A stretch of 16,755 nucleotides of DNA from DASUSH01 sp036375215 (GCA_036375215.1 DASUSH010000105.1:1-16755), one strand, 5' to 3'. Shown: positions 7,311 to 14,903, counted from the stretch's first letter. Numbers and translations: made by a program. The notes: generated from the sequence alone by a model not told the origin.

Positions 7311-8083
7311 CCGCGACCGTGCTCAACTCATTCGACATGACCCAGCGCTGGATGCGGGCGCTGATCCGCCAGCCGTGGTGGATCGCGATCACGCTCGTCC
7401 AGCCGATCATCTGGCTCCTGCTCTTCGGCGCGCTGTTCAAGGCCGTGACCGAGATCCCCGGCTTCGAGGCGGCGTCCTACAACGACTTCCTCGCCCCCGG
7501 GGTGATCGTGATGGCGTCGGTGTTCGCCGCCGGCTGGAACGGGATGGGAACGCTGGAGGACCTCCAGCGCGGCGTCATGGACCGGTTCCTCGTGACCCCG
7601 GTGAGCCGCTCCCCGCTGATCATCGGCCCGATCGCCCAGGTGTCGATCGTGATCGTGATCCAGTCGCTGATCATGGTCGGGATCTCGCTCGCGGTCGGGG
7701 CGGAGTTCCCCGGCGGAGTGCACGGGATCGCGGCGCTCTTCCTGGCGACCGTGCTGCTGGCGGCGACGCTGGCGGCGTTCTCGCAGGCGATCGCGCTGGT
7801 GACGCGCCAGGAGGAGACCCTGATCGGGATCGTCCAGTTCGTCGTCCTGCCGCTCACGTTCCTCTCGGCCTGCTTCATGCAGCTCGACCTGGCGCCCGGG
7901 TGGATCCAGGACCTGGCGAAGTTCAACCCGGTCAACTGGACGGTCGAGGCGGGCCGCGACGCGACCTCCGCGGCCGCCGACTGGGGCTTCATCTTCGAGC
8001 GCATCGGGCTGCTCGCGATCCTCGCGGCATTCTCGATCTGGGTCGCGACGCGGGCCTTCCGCTCCTACCAGCGCTCGGTCTGA
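7307..8083 (+). CDS. DrrB-like ABC-2 type permease (module 1)
   Basis: A 258-residue integral membrane protein, the membrane half of the exporter. It opens with the DrrB-like QRWMRALIRQPWWIAITLVQ and WLLLFGALF, then has about six membrane segments (near 23-42, 60-80, 103-130, 138-165, 170-190, 228-248). The conserved cytoplasmic stretch DLQRGVMDRFLVTPVSR (about 85-101) and the FNPVNWTVEAGRDA motif (about 205-218) are typical of ABC-2 permeases. ATG at 7307 sits inside the stop of the ATPase gene (ATGA), with AAGGGAG upstream, so the two are co-translated. It probably works as a homodimer with two copies of the ATPase. Confidence 0.92.
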   Translation: MTATVLNSFDMTQRWMRALIRQPWWIAITLVQPIIWLLLFGALFKAVTEIPGFEAASYNDFLAPGVIVMASVFAAGWNGMGTLEDLQRGVMDRFLVTPVSRSPLIIGPIAQVSIVIVIQSLIMVGISLAVGAEFPGGVHGIAALFLATVLLAATLAAFSQAIALVTRQEETLIGIVQFVVLPLTFLSACFMQLDLAPGWIQDLAKFNPVNWTVEAGRDATSAAADWGFIFERIGLLAILAAFSIWVATRAFRSYQRSV

Positions 8084-8104
8084 GCGGCCGGGCCAGGATG
8101 GGTT

Positions 8105-8142
8105 GCATCGCGGCGGATCCATGTCAGGATCAGCCGCGATGC
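8105..8142 (+). terminator. Long hairpin after the module 1 exporter
   Basis: GCATCGCGGCGGATCC (8105-8120) and GGATCAGCCGCGATGC (8127-8142) pair over 16 positions with a single mismatch around a 6-base loop. It starts 21 bases after the permease stop. There is no T-run, as is common for terminators of high-GC actinobacteria. It separates the exporter operon from the next plus-strand gene. Confidence 0.6.
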
Positions 8143-8184
8143 GCTCCCTGATCGTCTTCGAGTCGGTCTAGCTTTCCGGCCTTG

Positions 8185-11100
8185 GTGAAGGCTCGAGCAC
8201 TCTGGGGCAACGTCGCGCTGATCCTCGCGGTCGCGGTCGCGCTCGGCGGCTCCGCCGTCGCCGGCGGCGGCAAGGAGGAGGGCCGGATCGGTCCCGAGAC
8301 CGGGATCCAGCCGTCGGGCCGCCAGCTCGACCCGGTCGGCAAGCTCACCGAGATCGGCGCGTTGCCGGGCGGCGCCGTGCTCACGCCCGACGGGCGCTTC
8401 GCCCTCACCGCCTCCGCGGGGCGGGGGGTGAACGACGTGCAGATCGTCCGCGTCCTGCCGAAGCCGTGCCCTCCGAAGACGACGCGCGAGCGCTGCCGCA
8501 AGCGCAAGCGCCGCCAGGCCGGCAAGGTCGTGCAGAAGATCCGGATGCCCGGGCTCTCGGGCGGGATCGCGGTCGCCCCCGACGGGCGCACCGCCTACGT
8601 CTCCGGCGTCGCCGAGTCGGGCGACCCGGACAACGAGGTCGGCGACGACGTGCCGGGCCGGGAGGGGGACGTGATCCACGTCCTCGCGCTCGCGCGCTCG
8701 GGCAAGGCCGGCCGCGCCGGGGTGATCGAGGTGCCCCCGCCGGACGGGACGCCGCCGCCCCAGAGCTTCCCGCCGACGGAGACGAGCGCGGTCTCGTGGC
8801 CGCGCGACATCGCCGTCTCGCCCGACGGCGAGACCCTCCTGGTGGCCCTCAACCTCGCCCATCAGGCCGCGATCGTCGACACGGCCTCCAAGGAGGTCCG
8901 CTTCGTCGAGACCGGGCGCTACCCCTACGGCGCCGCGATCACGTCCGACGGCAGGACCGGGCTCGTCTCGAACGAGGCCGACGGCACCGTCTCCGTGATC
9001 GACCTCGGCAGCGGCGAGGAGACGAAGGAGATCACGGTCGGCCCGCACCTCTCCCACCCGGAGGGGATCGCGATCGACCCGAAGCGGCCCTACGCGTACG
9101 TCGCGGTCACCCACCAGGACCTGATCGCGGTGATCGACACCGACGCGATGGAGGTCGAGCGCACGCTCTCGGTCGAGCGGCCGCAGGGGATCGGGACGGC
9201 GCCGGTCGCGGTCAGCGTCACCGCCGACGGCTGCCGGCTGCTCTCCGCGAACTCGGGCGAGGACGCCGTCGCCGTGTTCGCGCTCTCCGCGGCGAAGCGC
9301 TGCGATCCCGGGCGGAAGCGGGGGGCCGGCGGCGGGCGCGCTGCGCTCGCCAACCGCATCCTCGACCACGAGACGCGCGACTCGGTCGAGCAGTCCGAGA
9401 ACGAGGCCGAGGAGACGGCCGAGTTGTTCGGCGAGGACGCCGAGGAGGCGGCGGAGGAGCGGGTCGCGAAGGATCCGGTCGAGCGGCGCTCGAGGCGCTG
9501 GTCGCTGGTCGGCCGCGTCCCCGTCGCGTCCTATCCGACCGCGGCGCTCGCGACGCCGCAGCCGCCGGGCAAGCGCAAGCTGGTCTGGGTCGCGGCCAAG
9601 GGCCTCGGCGTCGGCCCGAACGACGCCGAGCCCGGCGAGGTGCTGCCGGAGGATCCCGGCTCGGCGACCGGTGGCGCCGACGCGGCCTACTACTTCAAGT
9701 ACCTGCCCGAGCTGGTCCGCGGCATGTCGGGGATCACCCGGTTCCCGAGCGACCAGCGGCTCGGCGAGCTGAGCCCGAAGGCCTCGCGCCAGATCCGGCC
9801 CTCGAACGACGAGCCCGCTCCGCCGGATACGCCGCTCACCGCCGGCGGCCCGATCGACCACGTCTTCTACGTGGTCCGCGAGAACCGCACCTACGACCAG
9901 ATCCTCGGTGACGATCCGCGCGGCGACGGCGACCCCAAGCTGAACCTGTTCGGCCCCGACGTGACCCCGAACGCGCACGCGCTGGCCGAGCGCTTCCCGC
10001 TGCTCGACCACGTCTACGCCAACTCCGAGGCCTCGATCGACGGCCATTTCTGGACCTCGGCGGCATCGGTCTCCGACTACGTGACCAAGAACTGGCATCA
10101 GAACTACGCGGGCCGCGGCCGCCCCTACGACTTCGGCGTCTACTCGGTCACCTGGCCGGCGACCGGGTTCCTCTTCGACCAGGCCGAGGACCAGGGCATC
10201 AGTTGGTTCAACTTCGGCGAGGCGATCGCGGGGACCGTGCCGCTCGCCGACGCCGACCGCCGCTCCGACGAGACCGCCCGGGTGGTGGCGAAGTTCGCCA
10301 AGTCCGACCTCGGCCCGGTGCCGGGCGATCTCGGGGCGCTGGCCGGTGGCCAGTGTTTCGCGAACGACGCGTCCTCCGGCGGCACGGACGTGATCAACCG
10401 GCAGGAGGTCTTCGACTCGACGAAGCCGGATGGCGCCCCGGCGACCGCCTCGAGCCGCTTCGAGTGCTTCCGCAGCCGCTTCAACCAGTGGGTCGCGCAG
10501 GGCTCGGTCCCGGCGTTCACCTACGTCACCCTCCCCAACGACCACACGAACGGGACCACGCCGGGATCCCGCACCCCGCGGGCGATGATCGCCGAGAACG
10601 ACCTCGCGCTCGGCGAGCTCGTCGACCTGATCTCGCACTCGCCGATCTGGGACCGATCGCTGATCCTGGTCATCGAGGACGACTCCCAGGATGGCGCCGA
10701 CCACGTCGACGCGCACCGGATACCCGCCTTCGCGATCAGCCCCTACGCGCGCCGCGGCGCGGTCGTGCACACGCGCTACGACTTCCTCTCCTTCATCCGC
10801 ACGCTCGAGCTCGTCGTCGGGATGGAGCCGCTGAACCTCTTCGACGCGACCGCGGTGCCGATGTACGACGCCTTCGACGCCGACCCCGCCGACCAAAGCG
10901 AGCCGTACGACGCGCTCACCCCGTCGGTCGACCTGCTCGAGCGCAACACCGCCTCGTCGCCGAATGCGCGCCTTTCCAATCGCCTGCCGCTTGAGTTCAC
11001 CGACCGCACGCCGCAGCGGATCCTCGATCGCATCCTCTGGCAGTCGGTGCACGGCGAGGACGCGGAGCCGCCGCCCGCCGGCCCGAACGCGGCCGGCATC

Positions 11101-11214
11101 GACGAGGAGCGCTGGCGCCGCCACGGCGCGGTCAGCGACGAGGAGGCGCTGGAGGCCGCGCTCGAGACGCTCGGCCTCGACGAGGAGGCGGTTGAGGGCG
11201 AGCCGGGCGGGTAG
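8185..11214 (+). CDS. Exported bifunctional YncE-like beta-propeller / alkaline-phosphatase-family phosphoesterase
   Basis: A 1009-residue protein with an N-terminal signal sequence (MKARALWGN then the hydrophobic VALILAVAVALGGSAVAGG). Residues about 45-375 form a YVTN/YncE-type propeller with repeats such as VAPDGRTAYVSG, VSPDGETLLVALN, TSDGRTGLVSNEADGTVSVI and HPEGIAIDPKRPYAYVA. A Glu/Ala-rich linker (about 385-435) separates it from a phosphoesterase domain (about 550-925) of the phospholipase C/acid phosphatase type: VVRENRTYDQILGD (Glu near 566), ANSEASIDGHFWTSAA, VIEDDSQDGADHVDAHR (near 831) and AISPYARRG. These acidic and His residues are candidate metal ligands. Fusions of this kind are found in many soil bacteria; the substrate is unknown, with phosphate scavenging from esters outside the cell plausible. 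The start may be GTG at 8185 or TTG at 8182; neither has a clear ribosome-binding site. Confidence 0.9.
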   Translation: MKARALWGNVALILAVAVALGGSAVAGGGKEEGRIGPETGIQPSGRQLDPVGKLTEIGALPGGAVLTPDGRFALTASAGRGVNDVQIVRVLPKPCPPKTTRERCRKRKRRQAGKVVQKIRMPGLSGGIAVAPDGRTAYVSGVAESGDPDNEVGDDVPGREGDVIHVLALARSGKAGRAGVIEVPPPDGTPPPQSFPPTETSAVSWPRDIAVSPDGETLLVALNLAHQAAIVDTASKEVRFVETGRYPYGAAITSDGRTGLVSNEADGTVSVIDLGSGEETKEITVGPHLSHPEGIAIDPKRPYAYVAVTHQDLIAVIDTDAMEVERTLSVERPQGIGTAPVAVSVTADGCRLLSANSGEDAVAVFALSAAKRCDPGRKRGAGGGRAALANRILDHETRDSVEQSENEAEETAELFGEDAEEAAEERVAKDPVERRSRRWSLVGRVPVASYPTAALATPQPPGKRKLVWVAAKGLGVGPNDAEPGEVLPEDPGSATGGADAAYYFKYLPELVRGMSGITRFPSDQRLGELSPKASRQIRPSNDEPAPPDTPLTAGGPIDHVFYVVRENRTYDQILGDDPRGDGDPKLNLFGPDVTPNAHALAERFPLLDHVYANSEASIDGHFWTSAASVSDYVTKNWHQNYAGRGRPYDFGVYSVTWPATGFLFDQAEDQGISWFNFGEAIAGTVPLADADRRSDETARVVAKFAKSDLGPVPGDLGALAGGQCFANDASSGGTDVINRQEVFDSTKPDGAPATASSRFECFRSRFNQWVAQGSVPAFTYVTLPNDHTNGTTPGSRTPRAMIAENDLALGELVDLISHSPIWDRSLILVIEDDSQDGADHVDAHRIPAFAISPYARRGAVVHTRYDFLSFIRTLELVVGMEPLNLFDATAVPMYDAFDADPADQSEPYDALTPSVDLLERNTASSPNARLSNRLPLEFTDRTPQRILDRILWQSVHGEDAEPPPAGPNAAGIDEERWRRHGAVSDEEALEAALETLGLDEEAVEGEPGG

Positions 11215-11218
11215 GGCT

Positions 11219-11232
11219 GCGGCCGGGGCCGC
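11219..11232. terminator. Weak GC hairpin between convergent genes
   Basis: GCGGCC-GG-GGCCGC directly after the phosphoesterase stop and before the end of the opposing small gene. The stem is short (5-6 bp) and lacks a T-run, so a terminator role is possible but weakly supported. Confidence 0.25.
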
Positions 11233-11243
11233 TTCCCGTCAGC

Positions 11244-11576
11244 TCAATCGTTCCGTGGATCGGTCGACTCGACGATGTGCGAGACGTCGTCGGCCTTCTC
11301 GACCACGTTCCAGCCGTCGTGGGTGTCGATCACGGTCTCGACGTCGGGAACCTCGTGGCCCGGGACGACCACGAACCACTTCGAGTCCGAGCGCACGTAC
11401 TCGTACTGCGAGAAGCTCAGCTCGATCTTCTCCGTGCAGGCGGGGTCGGCGCACTCGCACAGGTAGCGCTCGCGCTCGCCGTTCGAGTGGCGCTCCTCCC
11501 ACTGCGCCATCCGCTCGTTTCCGACCCTGAAGATCGATTCGTTGCGGGCGATCCTCTCCTCCCTGCGAATTTCCAT
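11244..11576 (-). CDS. Small CxCx4C protein, conserved hypothetical
   Basis: A 110-residue soluble protein. Its centre carries YLCECADPACTEKIELS, placing cysteines at 40, 42 and 47, followed by VVVPGHE with a histidine at 74. Cys-X-Cys-X4-Cys plus His could bind one zinc ion; that is inference. The N-terminus is charged and helical (EERIARNESIFRVGNERMAQWEERH) and the C-terminus is acidic. I recall similar small proteins in other actinobacteria, of unknown function. ATG at 11576 has no obvious ribosome-binding site; an internal ATG at residue 23 is an alternative. It is convergent with the phosphoesterase gene (29-base gap) and stands alone on the minus strand. Confidence 0.75.
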   Translation of the reverse strand: MEIRREERIARNESIFRVGNERMAQWEERHSNGERERYLCECADPACTEKIELSFSQYEYVRSDSKWFVVVPGHEVPDVETVIDTHDGWNVVEKADDVSHIVESTDPRND

Positions 11577-11597
11577 CCCGTTGATCTTACGGCGGCT

Positions 11598-11612
11598 CGG
11601 GGGTTACCCCCG
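11598..11612. repeat. Perfect short inverted repeat upstream of the CxCx4C gene
   Basis: CGGGGG-TTA-CCCCCG lies 21 bases before the ATG of the small minus-strand gene. It could be an operator or a hairpin in its 5' leader, or part of the terminator region. The symmetry is plain; function unknown. Confidence 0.4.
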
Positions 11613-11618
11613 CAACCG

Positions 11619-11658
11619 CCGGCGCCCGCGGCGGAGGAGCCGCGGGCGCCGGATTTTT
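11619..11658 (+). terminator. Strong intrinsic terminator (14-bp perfect stem plus T5)
   Basis: CCGGCGCCCGCGGC (11619-11632) pairs perfectly with GCCGCGGGCGCCGG (11639-11652) around GGAGGA, followed by ATTTTT. The T-run is on the plus strand, so the classical form stops plus-strand transcription, although the nearest plus-strand gene ended about 400 bases earlier. On the minus strand the same stem follows the module 2 permeases without a T-run and may also end that operon. Confidence 0.75.
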
Positions 11659-11691
11659 CGGGCATTGAGGAGGGATACGTCAGGGGAATCG

Positions 11692-12468
11692 TCAACCGGC
11701 AACCTCAGCGCGACGTAAACCGCGCACGGCGAAGACGGCGAGCAGGGCGGCGAGCCCGATCGCGACGGCGAACGCGAAGAGGACCTTCTCCGGGTCGGAG
11801 ATGATCAGGCCGCGGCCGGCCTCGAGGAGCGGCGTCACCGGGTTCACCGAGGCGACCGCCTCGACCCAGCCGGAGAGGAGCTCGATCGGGACGAAGACGG
11901 GCGCGGTCATCAGGGCGATGAAGACCGGCACCTGCATGAGCGGCCCGGCCTGCAGCGAGCGGAAGCGCAGCGCGACACCGGCGGAGAGCATCAGCCCGGC
12001 GGTGCCGAAGACGAAGGCGAGGCCGATCAGGCCGGTGAGCTCGACCGCGTCGGCCGCGACCGGCATCCCGACCGCGAGCGCGATCGCGAACAGCATCGCG
12101 AACGTGAACGCGGCGCGGGTGAGGGCGACGATCGCGTAGCCGGCGATCATCGCGGTGCGGTCGCGCGAGGCGAGCAGCAGCCGCCGGCCGAAGCCCGACT
12201 CGAAGTCGGCCGCGATCGCGAAGCCGGTGAAGACGCCGCCGAAGGCGGCCGACTGGAGCAGGACGAAGACGAACTGGAAGTTGTCGTAGTCCGGGTAGCC
12301 GAAGTTCGGCGCGTCGGCGATCGCCGAGAGCCCGCCCGCGAATGCCGTGAAGAAGAAGATCGGCATCAGGAGCGGCGGCAGGAAGAGCGCCGGGTTGCGG
12401 ACCAGGTTGTGGAGCTGGCGCCAGGCGATCGCGAGCGCCGTGCCCCGGTAGCGGGTCGCGCGGCTCAC
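11692..12468 (-). CDS. ABC-2 type permease, second of a pair (module 2)
   Basis: A 258-residue DrrB-like membrane protein. It starts with a cytoplasmic AWRQLHNLVRNPALFLPPLLMP, then about six hydrophobic segments; landmarks are IAADFESGFGRRLLLASRDR (the cytoplasmic coupling region), LQAGPLMQVPVFIALMTAP and VASVNPVTPLLEAGRGLI, the ABC-2 signature stretch. GTG at 12468 overlaps the stop of the preceding permease gene (GTGA), so the two permeases are translationally coupled. An in-frame extension upstream runs through the neighbour and has no membrane character. It most likely pairs with the first permease as a heterodimer driven by the module 2 ATPase. Confidence 0.9.
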   Translation of the reverse strand: MSRATRYRGTALAIAWRQLHNLVRNPALFLPPLLMPIFFFTAFAGGLSAIADAPNFGYPDYDNFQFVFVLLQSAAFGGVFTGFAIAADFESGFGRRLLLASRDRTAMIAGYAIVALTRAAFTFAMLFAIALAVGMPVAADAVELTGLIGLAFVFGTAGLMLSAGVALRFRSLQAGPLMQVPVFIALMTAPVFVPIELLSGWVEAVASVNPVTPLLEAGRGLIISDPEKVLFAFAVAIGLAALLAVFAVRGLRRAEVAG

Positions 12469-13241
12469 GTGCGCACCATCCTTCCCTTGAGCGCGATCGA
12501 CGCCGCCGCGAGCGCGGCGACGAGCAGGACCGCGGCGAGCCCGAAGCCGAGCGCGAGCGCCTCGGCGTCCCAGCCGTCGATGAAGAGGCTGCGCATGCCC
12601 TCGATCATGTAGCTGACCGGGTTCCAATTGGTGATCGCCTGGAACCAGTCGTTGGCGATCAGGTCGCGGGGGAGCGACGCCGAGCTCAGGAAGAGCAGGA
12701 TGAAGAAGAGCGGGAACATCCCCTGGACCGCCTCGCCGGAGCCGCTGCGCAGGGCGACGAGCAGGCCGAGCGCGCCGAAGGCGAGCGAGATCAGGACGCT
12801 GAGCGCCACGAGGACGAGGACGCCGAGCGGCCCGGACTCCATCTCGGACCCGGCGAGCAGGCCGATCGAGAGGTAGACGGTGGCCTGCACGAGGCCGAGC
12901 ACCACGACGCCCGCGAGCTGGCCGGCGAGCATCGCCCAGCCGCGCAGCGGGGTGAGCTGGAGGCGGTTGAAGAACCCCCGCTGCACGTCCTCGGCGAGCG
13001 ACTGGCCGGCGCCCAGGGTCGCGAACATCGCCCCCTGCATGAAGGCGAAGGCGAGCGCGAAGGTGATGTAGGAATCGGTCGGGAAGCCCGGGATCTCCGT
13101 CGCCGCCTCGAGCCCGGAGGCGTTCACGGCGAGCAGGATCAGCGGGAACAGCAGGCTCGGGACGATCAGCGCCGGCTGGCGCACGACCCGCATGACCGAG
13201 CGGCCGGCGAGGTGACGGACCTGGGTGAGGCTCGCGCCCAT
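12465..13241 (-). CDS. ABC-2 type permease, first of a pair (module 2)
   Basis: A 258-residue DrrB-like membrane protein. The N-terminus MGASLTQVRHLAGRSVMRVVRQPALIVP leads into a first helix, LLFPLILLAVNASGL, followed by about five more hydrophobic segments. EDVQRGFFNRLQLTPLRGWA matches the coupling stretch of the module 1 permease (DLQRGVMDRFLVTPVSR), and TNWNPVSYMIEGMRSLF is the ABC-2 signature stretch. ATG at 13241 follows the ATPase stop by 4 bases, with GGAGGCGGG upstream; a longer in-frame start at 13307 would overlap the ATPase and adds a basic, non-membrane tail. It is more like the module 1 permease than its partner is. Confidence 0.9.
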   Translation of the reverse strand: MGASLTQVRHLAGRSVMRVVRQPALIVPSLLFPLILLAVNASGLEAATEIPGFPTDSYITFALAFAFMQGAMFATLGAGQSLAEDVQRGFFNRLQLTPLRGWAMLAGQLAGVVVLGLVQATVYLSIGLLAGSEMESGPLGVLVLVALSVLISLAFGALGLLVALRSGSGEAVQGMFPLFFILLFLSSASLPRDLIANDWFQAITNWNPVSYMIEGMRSLFIDGWDAEALALGFGLAAVLLVAALAAASIALKGRMVRT

Positions 13242-13245
13242 CGGC

Positions 13246-14379
13246 TCAGCCCGCCTCCGCCAGGACGGCCTCACGGTGACCGTCCCCATCGTTCCCACCG
13301 TCCTCACCGTCCCCGTCGCCGGCGCCCTCGAGGCGGCGGCCGGTCTTCGCGAGGAAGACGTCGTCGAGACTCGGCGCGTGCAGGTCGAGCTGGCCGATCC
13401 GGATGCCCTCGGCGTCGAGCGCGCGCACGATCGCGGCGAGCTCGTCGACGCCGTCGCGCAGCCGAACCGCGGAGGCGCCCGGCGCCGCCTGGGTCGGCGC
13501 GCCGAAGCGCCCGAGCACGCCGGCGAGCCGCTCGCGGTCGGCCGGCTCGGCCGGGGCGGCCTCGACCGTCGGCCGGCCGATCTCCGCCTTCAGCGCCTCC
13601 GGGGTGCCCTCGGCGACGAGCCGGCCGCGGTCGATGATCCCGACCCGGTCGGCGAGGTTGTCGGCCTCCTCGAGGTACTGGGTGGTGAGGAAGACGGTGA
13701 CGCCCTGCTCGGCGGCCAGGTTCGCGACCTGCTCCCACAGGGCGGTGCGGCTCTGGACGTCGAGCCCGGTCGTGGGCTCGTCGAGGAAGAGGAGGCGCGG
13801 CGCGTGGACCAGCGCGAGCGCGAGGTCGAGGCGGCGCTTCATCCCGCCCGAGTAGCCGGCGACGCGGCGGTCGGCGGCGTCGGCGAGCCCGACCCGGTCG
13901 ATCAGCTCGTCGCCGCGGCGCCGGGCCTCGGCCTTGGCGATCCCGTGCATCCCGGCCTGGAGGCGCATGTGCTCGCGCGCGCTCAGCAGCGGGTCGAGCG
14001 CGGCCTCCTGCAGCGCGACGCCGATCGCGTCGCGCACCGCGGGGCCCTCCTTGACGATGTCGTGCCCGGCGACGGTCGCGCTGCCGGCGGTGGGCGGGAG
14101 GAGGGTGGTGAGCATGTGGACGGTCGTCGACTTGCCGGCGCCGTTCGGCCCGAGGAAGCCGTAGATCTCCCCGGGGGCGACGCTCAGGTCGACCCCGTCG
14201 ACGGCCCGCGGGCCCTTCTTGAACTCGCGGACGAGGCCGCTCACCTCGATCCCGTTGTCGCCGCCGCCCCGGACGCGGCCGTTGCGGCCGGTGCCGGCCG
14301 CTGCGCTCGGCGCGCCGTCGCCGTCGCCGAAGTCGAGGCTCCGGCTGACGACACCGGTATCGTTGGCCGAAATCAGCAT
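13246..14379 (-). CDS. DrrA-like ABC transporter ATP-binding protein (module 2)
   Basis: A 377-residue ATPase powering the two permeases that follow. Motifs: FLGPNGAGKSTTV (Walker A), ALQEAALDP (Q-loop), YSGGMKRRLDLALAL (signature), LLFLDEPTTGLD (Walker B) and TTQYLEEAD, where glutamine stands in the H-loop position as in many DrrA proteins. The DrrA C-terminal extension ends in PSLDDVFLAKTGRRLEG. Compared with module 1 it has extra Gly/Asp-rich ends: about 40 residues before the ATPase fold (DFGDGDGAPSAAAGTG) and a tail (GDGDGEDGGNDGDG). The ATG at 14379 is fixed by GAGGAGG 5 bases upstream. It is divergent from a MarR gene with a palindrome between them, so repression by that protein is likely. 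Substrate unknown. Confidence 0.93.
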   Translation of the reverse strand: MLISANDTGVVSRSLDFGDGDGAPSAAAGTGRNGRVRGGGDNGIEVSGLVREFKKGPRAVDGVDLSVAPGEIYGFLGPNGAGKSTTVHMLTTLLPPTAGSATVAGHDIVKEGPAVRDAIGVALQEAALDPLLSAREHMRLQAGMHGIAKAEARRRGDELIDRVGLADAADRRVAGYSGGMKRRLDLALALVHAPRLLFLDEPTTGLDVQSRTALWEQVANLAAEQGVTVFLTTQYLEEADNLADRVGIIDRGRLVAEGTPEALKAEIGRPTVEAAPAEPADRERLAGVLGRFGAPTQAAPGASAVRLRDGVDELAAIVRALDAEGIRIGQLDLHAPSLDDVFLAKTGRRLEGAGDGDGEDGGNDGDGHREAVLAEAG

Positions 14380-14402
14380 TGGCCCTCCTCGATGGTTGAA
14401 GT

Positions 14403-14417
14403 CATCAATCATTGATG
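14403..14417. promoter_or_regulatory. Candidate MarR operator between module 2 genes
   Basis: CATCAAT-C-ATTGATG is a perfect 7-1-7 palindrome in the 62-base AT-rich gap between the ATPase and MarR genes. Flanking TTGAAG (14396-14401) and CTTCAA (14436-14441) form a wider inverted pair centred nearby. TATCAT at 14427-14432 could be a -10 box for the marR gene, which would give an almost leaderless transcript. Binding by the adjacent MarR is inference. Confidence 0.55.
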
Positions 14418-14441
14418 CGGGCAGAGTATCATCATCTTCAA

Positions 14442-14903
14442 ATGACTGCTTCCCCACCCGCTCCCCGGCTCCCCACCGACCACGGCCTCGACGCCTACGC
14501 CGAGGGCACGGCCGGCGAGGCGTGGGTGCTGGTCGCCAAGCTCATGTTCGTCCACGGCAAGCCGCGCTTCCCGATGATCGCCGGCGAGCTCGGCCTCTCG
14601 CCGCCGCAGGCGATGCTGCTCCGGCTGATCGCCGAGCCGCAGCCGATGAGCAGCCTCGCCGACACGATGCACTGCGACAACTCGAACCTCACGGGCCTCG
14701 CCGACCGGCTCGAGGAGCGGGGCCTCGCCGAGCGCCGCCCCGACCCGCGCGACCGCCGGGTGAAGCTGCTCGCCTCGACCGAGGCGGGCGCGAAGCTCAG
14801 CGAGGAGCTCAGCCGGCGCATGGCCGAGCCGCCCGAGGCGATCCTGCGGCTCTCGGAGGCCGACCAGGAGACCCTGGTCGAGATCCTCCGCAAGACGGTC
14901 TAG
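14442..14903 (+). CDS. MarR-family transcriptional regulator (module 2)
   Basis: A 153-residue winged-helix regulator: helices GELGLSPPQAMLLRLIAEPQ, recognition helix CDNSNLTGLADRLEERGLAE and wing RRPDPRDRRVKLLA with the conserved DxRR. The flanking N- and C-terminal helices form the dimer. The proposed start is ATG at 14442 (MTASPPAPRLP); TTG and ATG starts 30 and 27 bases upstream are in frame, but they overlap the candidate operator. No Shine-Dalgarno sequence is seen at any of them. It differs clearly from the module 1 MarR, so the two systems probably sense different ligands. It converges with the phosphatase gene, with only 3 bases between stops. Confidence 0.9.
   Translation: MTASPPAPRLPTDHGLDAYAEGTAGEAWVLVAKLMFVHGKPRFPMIAGELGLSPPQAMLLRLIAEPQPMSSLADTMHCDNSNLTGLADRLEERGLAERRPDPRDRRVKLLASTEAGAKLSEELSRRMAEPPEAILRLSEADQETLVEILRKTV

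Noticed and set aside
8065..11124. A 1019-codon minus-strand open frame across the phosphoesterase gene.
   Set aside because: The plus strand has signal peptide, propeller repeats and phosphoesterase motifs; the minus frame is a low-complexity Arg/Val/Asp/Gly shadow.
13700..13720. Glutamine in place of the H-loop histidine of the module 2 ATPase as a sign of inactivity.
   Set aside because: TTQYLEEAD is common in functional DrrA-family ATPases, so it is not evidence of decay.
14379..14457. A 26-residue extension of the module 2 ATPase.
   Set aside because: It crosses the palindrome and into the marR gene; the ATG at 14379 has GAGGAGG at ideal spacing.
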